64,000 bases of DNA from Photobacterium profundum (GTDB lineage: Bacteria; Pseudomonadota; Gammaproteobacteria; Enterobacterales; Vibrionaceae): contig NZ_PYOD01000015.1 in the NCBI RefSeq assembly GCF_003026285.1, positions 50,372-114,371 on the forward strand. Reading direction: 5' to 3'. A program made the position numbers and the translations under genes. Positions 1 to 8,719 of this stretch are shown here, in pieces (positions within the stretch are counted from its first letter, which is position 1; each line of letters opens with the position of its first letter). The notes under the pieces were generated by a model, which saw only the letters and a list, made by a program, of their open reading frames with translations, was not told where the DNA came from and searched no databases.

Positions 1-21
1 AATCATTTCTTGATGCTGCAT
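1..21 (-). CDS. 5' end of an unidentified gene (partial)
   Basis: On the minus strand an ATG at 19-21 is preceded by a GGAG ribosome binding site at 27-30 and opens a frame (MQHQEMI) that runs off the left edge. Only seven codons are visible, so no function can be given. The long upstream stretch without genes fits a 5' end here. Confidence 0.4.
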
Positions 22-485
22 AGACACTCCTTAATGTTACAGTATTATGATGAAACGATTAAATTTCATCTTGAATTTATTATAGGGTAAAACATCGCCA
101 TATTGTTGCTTACAAAGCAAGGTTCATAAAAAATTCTTATTTCTGTTCGTAAAATGTACAACAAGTTTTTTACAATACAGTAATAACGCTATATCACAGC
201 ATGTTCCTGTTCTTTTTGGTTTTGTTTGTTTTTATATTTCAATGCCTTACTTTTTATTTGTAAGTTTTTATGGCGTTGACTGTTTTTTTAGAGCAACCGC
301 TAGAATATGACTGTAATCAGCGAGTGAACTCTAGGGCATGTTGACGTTTTCAGAATTCACAGGCTAGAGTTTGAAAACGTCAACACGCCCTAGATTGTTC
401 TAGATCTACTTTTCTTCAGTTAATACGACATGTCATTGTTTACCTCATACACTAATAGTAAGTGTAGGTACTGGAGGTAGCACGT
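22..485. other. Intergenic stretch with a small palindromic element
   Basis: No coding frame is convincing here. The stretch is AT-rich and should hold the promoter of the leftward gene at the window edge and that of the small gene at 486. The only clear structure is the palindrome at 331-393, listed separately. Confidence 0.5.
331..393. repeat. 63-bp palindromic MITE-like element
   Basis: Two 21-bp arms (331-351 and 373-393) are inverted repeats with one mismatch. Each outer end is CTAGGGC and each inner end reads GACGTTTTC. A 21-bp centre separates them. The size, near-perfect terminal repeats and intergenic position suggest a miniature transposable element or a deletion remnant of an insertion sequence. 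No second copy was seen in this window, and no target duplication is obvious apart from the CTAG termini. Confidence 0.55.
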
Positions 486-650
486 ATGGTTGATTTTACC
501 GAACGAATGCGCTTGAAGGGTAAAGCAGAAGAAGATATATACTTTGCTGCGCTCAACAAAAAATTAATTGAAGCGCTACATGAAAAACAAGCCAAAGACT
601 TAGATTTAGACCATAAATATTTCAAGTCAGAAGATTCAGTAAGCAAGTAA
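486..650 (+). CDS. Small conserved-looking hypothetical protein (54 aa)
   Basis: An ATG at 486 follows a strong GGAGGT ribosome binding site (473-478) at seven-base spacing. The 54-residue product starts MVDFTERMRLKGKAEEDIYF and is charged and helical, with no signal peptide or membrane segment. A hairpin with a T-run follows at 670-709, so this looks like a complete single-gene transcription unit. The opposite strand is also open here, but it lacks a ribosome binding site. Function unknown. Confidence 0.7.
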   Translation: MVDFTERMRLKGKAEEDIYFAALNKKLIEALHEKQAKDLDLDHKYFKSEDSVSK

Positions 651-669
651 AACTGAATAATGGCTTATG

Positions 670-709
670 ATCCTCTGAGTATACTGTAATAAGCAGAGGA
701 TAGGTTTTT
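670..709 (+). terminator. Rho-independent terminator after the small gene
   Basis: Arms ATCCTCTG (670-677) and CAGAGGAT (694-701) form a stem followed by a T-run at 705-709. Confidence 0.6.
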
Positions 710-732
710 GCGTTTATAATAATCAACAGGTA

Positions 733-1956
733 CTATTTTTTCTTCACAATCACACTTAGCAAAAACAATGTGACAACAGGGAAAATAGAAGCAAGCAACA
801 TCCAGCTCCAGCTTTGAGTAAATAAAACCATACCGGCACCTAGAGAGCCTGTAGCTTGAAACGCTGTTATTGAAAAGTCATTAATAGCTTGTACTTTAAA
901 TCGTTCATTAGCTTGATATGTTTTAGGCAATAATGTTGTGCCACTAATAAACAAGAAATTCCAGCCTACACCCAATAATACCAATGCCCACCAATAACTA
1001 TGCACACTCTGACCTAGCAATCCTGTAACAATGCAGGTAATCATTGCGATACATCCAACATAGATCAGTCGGTAAATGCCAAGGTATTTAATCAATAGTG
1101 GGGTAATGAGTGATGGTAAATACATCGCCATAACATGACTTTGAATAACCCATTTTGCACTTTGAATATTATGACCATGGTGCTGCATTGCTAAGGGGGT
1201 TGCTGTCATCAAAAATGCCATCACAGCGTAAGCCGTTAAACCTGAACCAATAGCAAGCCACAGTAAAGGTTGCTTTAATATTGCAGATAAAGGACGAGCT
1301 ATTCCATCAGCATCACTGCTTTCTTTTATAACGATGGGCTTCATTGCAATAAATAAAATCATTGCGCCAATACATTCGATAACGGCTAGTGCATTGTAAG
1401 CGTTGGCATATTCAGACATATGAAGTGGGATGAGTTGCCCTATGTTAAGTAACTCGGGCCCTACGATTGCAGCTGCTATGCCCCCAACCAGTACAATACT
1501 AATAACAGTAGGGTGCTGACTCGCATTGTCACAGCTTTCTATGGCAGCAAAACGGTATTGCCCCACATAAGACAATTGAGTGCCAAGAAGGAAAGTACAT
1601 AAAGTAAACCCCCAAAAGGATTCCTGTTCGATTGCAAACCCCGCAGCAAAAGCGACGCAACTACTGATAACGGCGGCAGTAATAAACGCTTTTTTTCGAC
1701 CAAAGGTATGTTGAATTTTAGCCGCTGGAAAAATATTTAAGGAAACACCAATGATGAGCGCAGTAACAGGAAGTGTGGAGAGTTCAGGGTTAGGATGTAA
1801 ATTTGCCCCAACAAGACCACCAAGAAACACATTGAGTGCCCCAACAGATAATACAAAGGGTTGAACCAAAGCAAGTAGCCATGCGTTCCAAGGTAAAGAT
1901 TTCATGTACAGCCGATAAGTGAAGAGCAAAGTGCTAAGGTACCGTTCACGTAACAT
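733..1956 (-). CDS. MFS transporter, substrate unknown
   Basis: This 407-residue protein is almost wholly hydrophobic, with about twelve membrane segments and a basic loop between segments 2 and 3 (HTFGRKKAF) matching the RxGRK signature of the major facilitator superfamily. It should be an inner-membrane secondary transporter. The N-terminus is longer than usual and an internal ATG at 1905 would also leave the first segment intact; neither start has a good ribosome binding site. It stands alone, so context does not suggest a substrate. Drug or sugar-type efflux is possible but not supported by any motif seen. Confidence 0.8.
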   Translation of the reverse strand: MLRERYLSTLLFTYRLYMKSLPWNAWLLALVQPFVLSVGALNVFLGGLVGANLHPNPELSTLPVTALIIGVSLNIFPAAKIQHTFGRKKAFITAAVISSCVAFAAGFAIEQESFWGFTLCTFLLGTQLSYVGQYRFAAIESCDNASQHPTVISIVLVGGIAAAIVGPELLNIGQLIPLHMSEYANAYNALAVIECIGAMILFIAMKPIVIKESSDADGIARPLSAILKQPLLWLAIGSGLTAYAVMAFLMTATPLAMQHHGHNIQSAKWVIQSHVMAMYLPSLITPLLIKYLGIYRLIYVGCIAMITCIVTGLLGQSVHSYWWALVLLGVGWNFLFISGTTLLPKTYQANERFKVQAINDFSITAFQATGSLGAGMVLFTQSWSWMLLASIFPVVTLFLLSVIVKKK

Positions 1957-2115
1957 TTATGCAACGTGATACCTGGTAAAAACACGTTTATCATGAACTA
2001 TTTACCTTAGAGTGAGTCGTGAGCACTAAGTCAGTTATTTCACTGTAAGTAAATTATTCTTTTGTAAATGTGTCTGCCTATAATTAACTCAAATAAGATA
2101 TATAGGTTTTACAAT

Positions 2116-2517
2116 ATGAAACTTTTTGTGCTTTTTATAGGGATGCTGCTTCAAGGTCTTGCTGTCTATATCGCTTTTTTTAGTGGTGTAGGTGGCAGTA
2201 ATGTTTACATAGCGACTATTATCTCAATTATTTCACTTAGTACTCTAATGGCTATTAGAAGTTTAATTGCCCCTGCCTGTACATTCATGGGAATTATCAT
2301 TGGTTTATCACTATCCCATAATCAGGCCGACTTAAGTGTGCTGGCTAAATTGGAACAAGCAGTGAACGTTGCTTTTGAAGGCGTAGATTTGAGTGTGAAA
2401 GGGCTGAATTACAGCGATGTTAATGGACAGAAATCAGTGAATGTTCTAGAAATTGTAGAGCCTTTAACTGAACAAAATAGTCTTGTTGCTGTAGTGAAAA
2501 AAGAAAATATACAGTAA
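2116..2517 (+). CDS. Small membrane protein of unknown function
   Basis: This 133-residue protein has about three hydrophobic segments in its first 75 residues (starting MKLFVLFIGMLLQGLAVYIA), followed by a soluble acidic tail. The frame is open from 2068, but that ATG has no ribosome binding site, whereas the ATG at 2116 has AGGT upstream and puts a membrane segment right at the N-terminus. No family recognised. It lies between convergent or divergent unrelated genes. Confidence 0.6.
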   Translation: MKLFVLFIGMLLQGLAVYIAFFSGVGGSNVYIATIISIISLSTLMAIRSLIAPACTFMGIIIGLSLSHNQADLSVLAKLEQAVNVAFEGVDLSVKGLNYSDVNGQKSVNVLEIVEPLTEQNSLVAVVKKENIQ

Positions 2518-2560
2518 TAATATGTACCCAACCTTGAGGTGACTTGGGTGTGTTGCATAT

Positions 2561-3814
2561 TTAATCAATGAGAGGAATTAACAACCGCTGTCCTGCAATT
2601 ATAAATGAATTTGACATCTCATTGGCTTGCTTAATTCTTGATACAGTCGTGTTGTTGTTATGTGCTAATTCGCTTAACGACTCACCAACTCTTATTTTAT
2701 GAATGAAATATTTGTGTCTAACATAAAGGCGGCTGTCGATATTGTTATAAAAAGTTTCAATATTATTTTTTGGTAATAATACAATGTTGTCTCTATTTTT
2801 AAGCGTGTAGCCTGCTGTATACCCAGGGTTTAGCGCATAAAGTTGTTTACTGGATATATCAGCATGTTTCGCTATTTTCTTTAAACGAACACGATTGTTC
2901 ACGATAACTTCTGTCACTGCTGGTGAGGCTGGTATCATCGCAAAATCAAGTTGATACTGGTATTCCTGTTTATGTTTTACGATATCAGCCATCGCAAGCA
3001 ACTTCGGTACATATAAGCGTGTTTCTTTCGGTAATTCTAAATACCAAAAATCAGTTGAGATGCCTTTTTTCTTATTACTTTTAATGGCATTTCTGACTCG
3101 AGCTTCACCCGTGTTATAAGCGGCTATTGCATGTAGCCAGTTACCGCTAAATCTATCGTGCAAGTATTCAAGAAGATCTAACGCTGCATGGGTTGATGCA
3201 ATCACATCACGACGGCCATCGTAACCTTGCCAATACTCCAATCCAAAAGACTTCCCAGTAGGTGCTGTAATTTGCCAAAGCCCTGATGCACCTTTGTTTG
3301 AATGGGCAAACTGATCAAAAGAACTTTCAATAAAAGGAAGCAGCACGATTTCTGTCGGTAAACCACGTTTCTGTATTTCTTCATACATCAGGTATAGAAA
3401 AGGTTCAGCACGTTTAGACACCGTTTTAATGTGTAAGGGGTTATCGACAAACCAATTTCGGTAATATCGAATGCGCTTGTTATTAGGTACAGGCAGTGAA
3501 AAAGACTCTCCCATTACGTTCCACAAATCGGGTGCGGAATGAGGGGGAATTGTTGTTGTACTATTAAATGTCTGACTATTTAAATACTTAAGATTAAAAG
3601 GTTCATATATAGACTGGCTGTTTTGCTTACCAGTAGCAATAAAAAAACCTTCTTGCTGCTGATGAGATATAGGGCAGTTTTGGTTAAGTTCAACAGAGGT
3701 TATAGTAATAAGGTTGTCACTTTCTGTTAGAGCGCTATTTGTCGGCTCAATGTTTTGGAGCCCTTGGCAACCGGAAATAATAAGAGTAAAAAACAATATT
3801 AGAAGCCACTGCAT
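2561..3814 (-). CDS. mltD: Membrane-bound lytic murein transglycosylase, MltD-like
   Basis: This 417-residue lipoprotein begins with a short signal ending in the lipobox ISGC (Cys16), so it should sit in the outer membrane. Residues about 145-260 form an SLT/lysozyme-like domain: FIESSF carries the presumed catalytic Glu163, followed by GASGLWQI and the AAYNTGEARV motif. The C-terminal half has two LysM-like peptidoglycan-binding repeats (about 310-350 and 372-416). It would cleave peptidoglycan glycan strands, giving 1,6-anhydromuropeptides. The domain order and length match MltD (about 450 aa in E. coli). It is a single-gene unit. Confidence 0.88.
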   Translation of the reverse strand: MQWLLILFFTLIISGCQGLQNIEPTNSALTESDNLITITSVELNQNCPISHQQQEGFFIATGKQNSQSIYEPFNLKYLNSQTFNSTTTIPPHSAPDLWNVMGESFSLPVPNNKRIRYYRNWFVDNPLHIKTVSKRAEPFLYLMYEEIQKRGLPTEIVLLPFIESSFDQFAHSNKGASGLWQITAPTGKSFGLEYWQGYDGRRDVIASTHAALDLLEYLHDRFSGNWLHAIAAYNTGEARVRNAIKSNKKKGISTDFWYLELPKETRLYVPKLLAMADIVKHKQEYQYQLDFAMIPASPAVTEVIVNNRVRLKKIAKHADISSKQLYALNPGYTAGYTLKNRDNIVLLPKNNIETFYNNIDSRLYVRHKYFIHKIRVGESLSELAHNNNTTVSRIKQANEMSNSFIIAGQRLLIPLID

Positions 3815-4093
3815 ATTAATACCATCTACGACTAATCAATGTGATACACCTTGTTAATGATATAAAAGTATCATTAAAACCAAGCATAAATATTTCATTG
3901 ATAAAAATATAGCATGAATTATTTGTCTTGCTTATGAATGAATATGACAATAACCAAAGTCTTGGTGATGAGACAATATTCTTGTTATTAAGGGGAGAGA
4001 TAACGGGTTGTAAAATGTGCGATCGATAATTATTTCGAAAAAATCAGCTATTATTTAGTCATGTATTTGATAGTACTGTTAATAGGAAATGGT

Positions 4094-4615
4094 ATGGAGA
4101 TAACTCGTTATCCAGTAGGAACCATTCTTAAAGTTCGTTGCTTATCATATTGGCACTATGGCATGGCTGATGGGAGAGGTGGGGTAATACACAATTCAAA
4201 AAAACGTAGGCAAGTACAGTTTGATACGTTATATGAGTTTTCAGAAGGTAGAACTATTTTGGTTAGTTCAATTACCAGTGATGAACCAGAGAAAGCATAT
4301 TTATATGCTCAACAATACTTAGGTACTCCTTATAATTTATTCAATCGTAATTGCGAACAATTTGTTCGTCAATCGCATGGTTTGCCTGTTGAGTGCACTC
4401 AATTTCAACGGTTATTTGTACTATTATTTGCAGGGCTTCTTATTACGGGGACTGAAAATAGGTTAATTAAATTAGCGGGGGTTGGCTTGCTTGTTGGCGG
4501 TATCATCGCGCCCGCAGAAAAGCGACCTTATCGACGAGCGATAGCAGGGGCTCGTTTGACCGTAGGAGGAGCGATTGTGCTTTCTAAGGTATTGCGGCTC
4601 GTTTTTCGCCGTTAG
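4094..4615 (+). CDS. LRAT-like (permuted NlpC/P60 fold) membrane-associated protein
   Basis: In this 173-residue protein residues 8-95 look like an LRAT/HRASLS domain. His21 (in SYWHYGMADG) and His33 lie twelve residues apart, the same spacing as the two histidines of lecithin-retinol acyltransferase, and Cys87 sits in NRNCEQFV, equivalent to the NCEHFV signature. Known members are thiol acyltransferases or phospholipases. A hydrophobic region (about 107-140) follows and would place it at a membrane. I chose the ATG at 4094 because AGGA lies six to seven bases upstream; the frame is open from 4061 without such a site. Substrate unknown. Confidence 0.7.
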   Translation: MEITRYPVGTILKVRCLSYWHYGMADGRGGVIHNSKKRRQVQFDTLYEFSEGRTILVSSITSDEPEKAYLYAQQYLGTPYNLFNRNCEQFVRQSHGLPVECTQFQRLFVLLFAGLLITGTENRLIKLAGVGLLVGGIIAPAEKRPYRRAIAGARLTVGGAIVLSKVLRLVFRR

Positions 4616-4722
4616 TGTGTTTTTTTGTGGTTTAGTAATATTTTGGTCTATTCTTTTTCACTGTAGTAAGTCAAATTTGGACTATTCGATCTGTAGCACA
4701 GACATTGACTTGATATCCCGTT

Positions 4723-5049
4723 ATGTTAAAAAGACGTAACAGAGTATTTGCACTAAAAAATGGAAAGAAAGTGACTATTTTAATCGAACGAGAGCATGAC
4801 CTGCATATTGATGACGTTGCCGTCATGTCAGAACAAATCGCTGATGAGCTTGCTAATAAGTATGGAATCGAATGGTCTTGGCAAGATGACCGTTTGATTA
4901 TTGATCATATGTCAGCCCGTGGTTTTCTTCATTCTCAGCATGGAAAAATCACCATTCAATTGAAATTAGGCTTTGCTGCTAGCCTTTTTGCTTCAAGTAT
5001 TGAAAACAGTATTTCTAAACGTCTTGATCAGTTACTGATTACGCAATAA
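4723..5049 (+). CDS. Polyhydroxyalkanoic acid system protein (PHA_gran_rgn family)
   Basis: This 108-residue soluble protein resembles the PHA_gran_rgn family, small proteins encoded near polyhydroxyalkanoate granule genes: a basic N-terminus, an amphipathic middle containing a helix of alternating acidic residues, and a conserved C-terminal hydrophobic stretch. Two phasin genes follow directly, which supports a role in storage-granule formation or regulation. No good ribosome binding site precedes the ATG. A hairpin at 5073 separates it from the phasins. The biochemical role is not known. Confidence 0.7.
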   Translation: MLKRRNRVFALKNGKKVTILIEREHDLHIDDVAVMSEQIADELANKYGIEWSWQDDRLIIDHMSARGFLHSQHGKITIQLKLGFAASLFASSIENSISKRLDQLLITQ

Positions 5050-5072
5050 TTACCTTTTAGTGTTGTTATTTA

Positions 5073-5110
5073 CCGAGCTGTTATTTCATTAAAATAGCTC
5101 GGTTACCTTT
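5073..5110 (+). terminator. Possible terminator between granule gene and phasin
   Basis: Arms CCGAGCT (5073-5079) and AGCTCGG (5096-5102) enclose a 16-base AT-rich loop, followed by a weak T-rich stretch. Partial termination or a processing hairpin is possible. Confidence 0.4.
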
Positions 5111-5294
5111 ACCCCTCTACTTATTACCTCTCTGCTTATTATTTATCTTTATTCTTCAAATATTTGATCTCGCCCACGATAAATTACTGTTTTAGTAAGA
5201 ACATTCTAATTGAAATTCCTATTCTAGTTACAAGTAGTCAGGCAATACCCACTGACTGACAGTCGAATTAACAGTAATCCCGGAGGGCGCAACA

Positions 5295-6020
5295 ATGAGC
5301 ATCTTTAAACAGACTGCAGATGAATCAAGCAAAGAGAAAAAGCTTGTACGTGATGCCATGGTCTACAACATTTGGTTAGCAGGATTAGGTGCTTATGCGA
5401 AAAGTGCCGATGAAGTTAATCAACTGTCAGGCAAAGGCAAAAGCCTTTTTGATGAGTTAATTGAGCGTGGTCGTTCAGTTGAATCAAATACAAAAGAACG
5501 TGTACATACAGCACGTAGCCAAACATCAGTCGCTATTGAAGAACGTATGCATCAAATGGTGCAAGGTTTCATCGGTATTGATAATGAACGTTTAGATCGT
5601 GTTGATGACAAAATTGATCAACTAACAGCCAATATTGAAGCGCTATTAGTTCGTCAACAAGAAGGCAAATCTGCAGTTAAGAAAACTGTAGCGAAAGAGC
5701 CAGCAAAGAAAGTAGCTAAAACACCCGCAACCCGTGGAAAAAAACCAGGCGTTGCGCGTCGTAAATCAGCAGTGAGTGCTGTAGAAAAAAAAGAAACACT
5801 TTCAGAAAAAGCAGTAGTGGCAAATTCTGAAGTAAAGCAGGAAACCGTAGTAGCTAAAGCTGTTGTTGCTGATTCTATTGCGGATAAACCAAAAACTGAC
5901 GCTAAGTCTGCCGTAGTGAAAACTGAACTGGCAAAAACTGAGTCATTAAATGAGAAACCAGAAGCAGTAACTACTGCTGGCAATCAATCTGTTGTTACAA
6001 AGCCAGTAGAAGTGAATTAA
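5295..6020 (+). CDS. Phasin with a lysine/alanine-rich histone H1-like tail (PhaF type)
   Basis: This 241-residue protein has two parts. Residues 15-120 form a phasin domain with the motif NIWLAGLGAYAKS and a leucine-zipper-like coiled coil (LDRVDDKIDQL), expected to coat polyhydroxyalkanoate granules. From about residue 125 comes a low-complexity tail with KKTVAKEPAKKVAKTPATRG-like repeats resembling the DNA-binding tail of Pseudomonas PhaF, turning into acidic V/A/K repeats at the end. A GGAGGG site precedes the ATG. By analogy it may tether granules to the nucleoid so they segregate at division. The second phasin gene follows after about 100 bp. Confidence 0.82.
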   Translation: MSIFKQTADESSKEKKLVRDAMVYNIWLAGLGAYAKSADEVNQLSGKGKSLFDELIERGRSVESNTKERVHTARSQTSVAIEERMHQMVQGFIGIDNERLDRVDDKIDQLTANIEALLVRQQEGKSAVKKTVAKEPAKKVAKTPATRGKKPGVARRKSAVSAVEKKETLSEKAVVANSEVKQETVVAKAVVADSIADKPKTDAKSAVVKTELAKTESLNEKPEAVTTAGNQSVVTKPVEVN

Positions 6021-6123
6021 TACGCGCTATATACCGATGAGCTTATGCATGAAATGGTGAGCTTCAAAGAAGACTTAGCGAGATTATCTTATACAGATCA
6101 GCGTTTATACGCAGGAGATTATT

Positions 6124-6483
6124 ATGATTGATAAAACAGTAGCAAAAGCGGCGAAAAATGTCGTAGAAAGTGGCGAAGGTGTTGCACGCAATATTTGGCT
6201 TGCAGGTTTAGGTCTATATAGCCGCACACTTGAAGAAGCTCAACAAATTAACGATAAAACGAATACTGCGTTTGATGAACTTGTTGAACGCGGCAAAGAA
6301 GTTGAAGTTCAAGCGAAAGAGTGCATTGGTAAAAATGCAGAAAAAGCGACTGACGAAGTTGAAGCTGGTATGAATGATTTATTCTATCGCTTAAGTGGTG
6401 TTGATCGTGAAAAGCTAGACCGTATGGACGATAAAATCGACAAACTAACATCAGCAGTTGAAAAGCTAGCAGAAGTAGAATAG
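6124..6483 (+). CDS. Phasin family protein (short, PhaI type)
   Basis: This 119-residue protein is a single phasin domain without a tail. It shares NIWLAGLGLYSR and the C-terminal LDRMDDKIDKL coiled-coil segment with its upstream neighbour, so the two are paralogues as with PhaI and PhaF. A strong AGGAG ribosome binding site lies upstream of the ATG, and a terminator follows at 6611. It should be a granule surface protein. No PHA synthase gene lies in this window. Confidence 0.82.
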   Translation: MIDKTVAKAAKNVVESGEGVARNIWLAGLGLYSRTLEEAQQINDKTNTAFDELVERGKEVEVQAKECIGKNAEKATDEVEAGMNDLFYRLSGVDREKLDRMDDKIDKLTSAVEKLAEVE

Positions 6484-6875
6484 TTACAATTTACACAGGG
6501 TTACGAGGTTATAAGCCAGCCAAGCCAGACAATAATGTAGCCCTGATAGCATATATAGACTGAGTTATAAGAGATTTTTCTAACAACGTTAGTTATATGC
6601 TTTTTAAGGTTGCGCGTGTGCCATGCACGCGCACCTCTTTTTGTTTGTGAGTTTTTGTTTTAAATATTGTTGTCACGCCAACAATGGTGAGCTGGTTGTG
6701 ACTATTCTATGTATTAGGACAGGGCAAAAGGACAGTAATAATCTATATTATTACGACGTATGTCACTTAACGTTTACTGCCATGCATTAAGCCGATAGGT
6801 TATAGATGAACTTTTATTTATAAGATTCATGACCTAAAGTACTAATAAAGAATGTAAAATTTAAGGGTGGTAGTT
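6484..6875. other. Intergenic stretch with phasin terminator
   Basis: It holds the terminator at 6611-6642 and presumably the promoter of the esterase gene that follows. No further coding frame is convincing. Confidence 0.5.
6611..6642 (+). terminator. Rho-independent terminator of the phasin genes
   Basis: Arms TGCGCGTG (6611-6618) and CACGCGCA (6626-6633) form a GC-rich stem, followed by CCTCTTTTTG. Confidence 0.75.
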
Positions 6876-7811
6876 ATGTACAGTTGGCGTACCAGAGCAT
6901 TCAACAAAGTCTTATCACGCGTTATGCGCCAGCGCCTTGCGAGTTGTCACTCCACATTAGAAATGCGTGAACTTATTAAGAATATTGATAGCTATGGCGC
7001 ACTTATTAGCATGCCTAAAGGAATGGAAGTTGCTCCTACCAAATTTGCTAGCATCAACTGTGATTGGGTCGATATGCCTAAAAGCAGTGGTAATAAAATA
7101 ATTTTGTATTTTCATGGTGGCGGTTTTTGTTTCCATAGCCCCAATACCCATAATGCTTTCTTAGCCAGACTATCCAATGCAACCAAATCGCGCGGTTTAA
7201 TGGTTAATTACAGCTTGGCACCAGAATCCCCATACCCGATAGCGGCTGATGAATGTTACGCTGTCTATAATGCGTTATTGTTACAAGGGTATTTAGCGCA
7301 TCAGATAATCATTGCCGGCGACTCTGCTGGTGGAAATCTTGCATTAACAACGGCTATTCGCTTGCGTGAAGCAAAGCAGCCAATGCCTGCGGCTCTCGTG
7401 CTTATGTCACCGGTTACAGATATGGCTGTAACGGGGGAGTCTGCGTTTACAAAAAGTAAAGATGATCCTTTTTTCGATTTAAGCAGCTTATTGTTGATGA
7501 GAAATAACTACATCGGATTGCAAAACCCTTGTGAGCCTGATGTCTCTCCTTTTTATGCCGATTTACATGGATTGCCACCGACTTTTATCACCGCTGGCAC
7601 GGAAGAGGTCCTAATGGATGATGCTATTCGTACCGCCAATAAGATGAGTGAAGCAGGGGGAGATGTAACGATCAATATCGTTAAAGGTGTGCCTCATGTA
7701 TACCCATTGTTTTATCAGCTAACCGAAGCGCGTGAAGCCATTAAGCTTATGTCTGAATATATTACAGGCAAATATAAAGAAGCTAAGCCATTAACGAAAA
7801 AGGCCAGCTAA
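6876..7811 (+). CDS. Alpha/beta hydrolase, hormone-sensitive-lipase family esterase
   Basis: This 311-residue protein carries the oxyanion motif HGGG (80-83) and the nucleophile motif GDSAGGN with Ser150, both diagnostic of the HSL (bacterial family IV) esterases. The C-terminal GVPHVYPLF supplies the catalytic His and the GTEEVLMDD region the acid. It has no signal peptide, so it is cytoplasmic. The ATG at 6876 is preferred over the in-frame GTG at 6867 because AAGGGTGG lies just upstream. Substrates are probably short acyl esters; its place after the phasins allows a role on hydroxyalkanoate oligomers, but that is a guess. Confidence 0.85.
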   Translation: MYSWRTRAFNKVLSRVMRQRLASCHSTLEMRELIKNIDSYGALISMPKGMEVAPTKFASINCDWVDMPKSSGNKIILYFHGGGFCFHSPNTHNAFLARLSNATKSRGLMVNYSLAPESPYPIAADECYAVYNALLLQGYLAHQIIIAGDSAGGNLALTTAIRLREAKQPMPAALVLMSPVTDMAVTGESAFTKSKDDPFFDLSSLLLMRNNYIGLQNPCEPDVSPFYADLHGLPPTFITAGTEEVLMDDAIRTANKMSEAGGDVTINIVKGVPHVYPLFYQLTEAREAIKLMSEYITGKYKEAKPLTKKAS

Positions 7812-8155
7812 CCCCTTTCTTTCTGATAGCCTTTTTAACCGAAGGCTACCGTCCTAAAATCCTATCTCTTTGGCATTAATTTAAGTTGTATTGATTGTGC
7901 TTTCATATTGATACGTATCACTGTTTGTGGCGCCAAATTACATGCAGTTATTTACTTTGTGTATTAATTGATTATTACTTTATCAAAAAGTAATAAATAC
8001 GTGATCTTGCCCAGATAAAGGTGTGATCAACACCATACTGTCACGAAAAAACTATAAGATAAGTATTCTGGTCTGTGCAGTTTTAGCGCCGTTTAGATGT
8101 AGATTAATGCTAGGGCTAGCCCAAAGGGCACGAAAGAATGAAGAAAGGTAATCAG
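7812..8155. other. Intergenic stretch, no clear feature
   Basis: A weak hairpin (TAGCCTT 7827-7833 with AAGGCTA 7842-7848) follows the esterase gene but lacks a T-run. The rest is AT-rich and shows nothing recognisable. Confidence 0.4.
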
Positions 8156-8575
8156 ATGAATAATGCAAACGTGTTAATGGTTGATGAAAAATACCAATCC
8201 TACCCAGAGGGGATTCGTGACAAGTTATTATCACTGCGTCAATTAGTGATTGATGTATCAAAGAAAATTGATTTGCCAGCGCAAGTTCAAGAAACAATCA
8301 ATGCTAACGAACCCAGCTTTGTTGTTGATGGTGGTAGCCCGATTCGTATTGATTGGAAATCACATACACCCAATCAATATGCAATGTATTTTCAATGTAA
8401 AACTAAATTGGTCGATACATTTAAAGAATTATATGACGATACTTTCCGTTTTGATGATGATAAAGGCATTGTTTTTACCGTTGACGATGACATTGCAACT
8501 CGTGAGTTAGCACACTGCATTTCACTGTCGTTACGTTATCATCAAATTAAGCATTTACCGCTGCTAGGTGTGTAG
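8156..8575 (+). CDS. DUF1801 domain protein
   Basis: This 139-residue cytoplasmic protein matches the general pattern of DUF1801/YdhG-like proteins: an N-terminal helix pair (YQSYPEGIRDKLLSLRQLV), a conserved strand region (PIRIDWKSHTPNQYAMYFQC) and a C-terminal helix. The ATG at 8156 has AAAGGT six bases upstream and is preferred over the ATG at 8138. Function is unknown; some relatives have been linked to iron-chaperone-like folds. It stands alone. Confidence 0.65.
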   Translation: MNNANVLMVDEKYQSYPEGIRDKLLSLRQLVIDVSKKIDLPAQVQETINANEPSFVVDGGSPIRIDWKSHTPNQYAMYFQCKTKLVDTFKELYDDTFRFDDDKGIVFTVDDDIATRELAHCISLSLRYHQIKHLPLLGV

Positions 8576-8719
8576 GTTTTGAGTCAATCCTAAGCAGTTG
8601 AGACTGGAAAGAGTCAGATAGCATTTGTTAACATTGTGAATTACGTAGAATTAAGTAACTATACATCTATATAAATTGTCGCCTAAGAAGTGTGGCAATA
8701 AGACAATATAGGAAAAAGT

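Noticed and set aside
452..646. 64-codon minus-strand frame
   Set aside because: It lies opposite the small plus-strand gene at 486, which has a strong ribosome binding site; the minus frame has none and a Ser/Cys-rich, non-protein-like composition.
5654..5983. 109-codon minus-strand frame
   Set aside because: It is the antisense of the low-complexity phasin tail; its A/T/S/F-rich product reflects the repeat composition.
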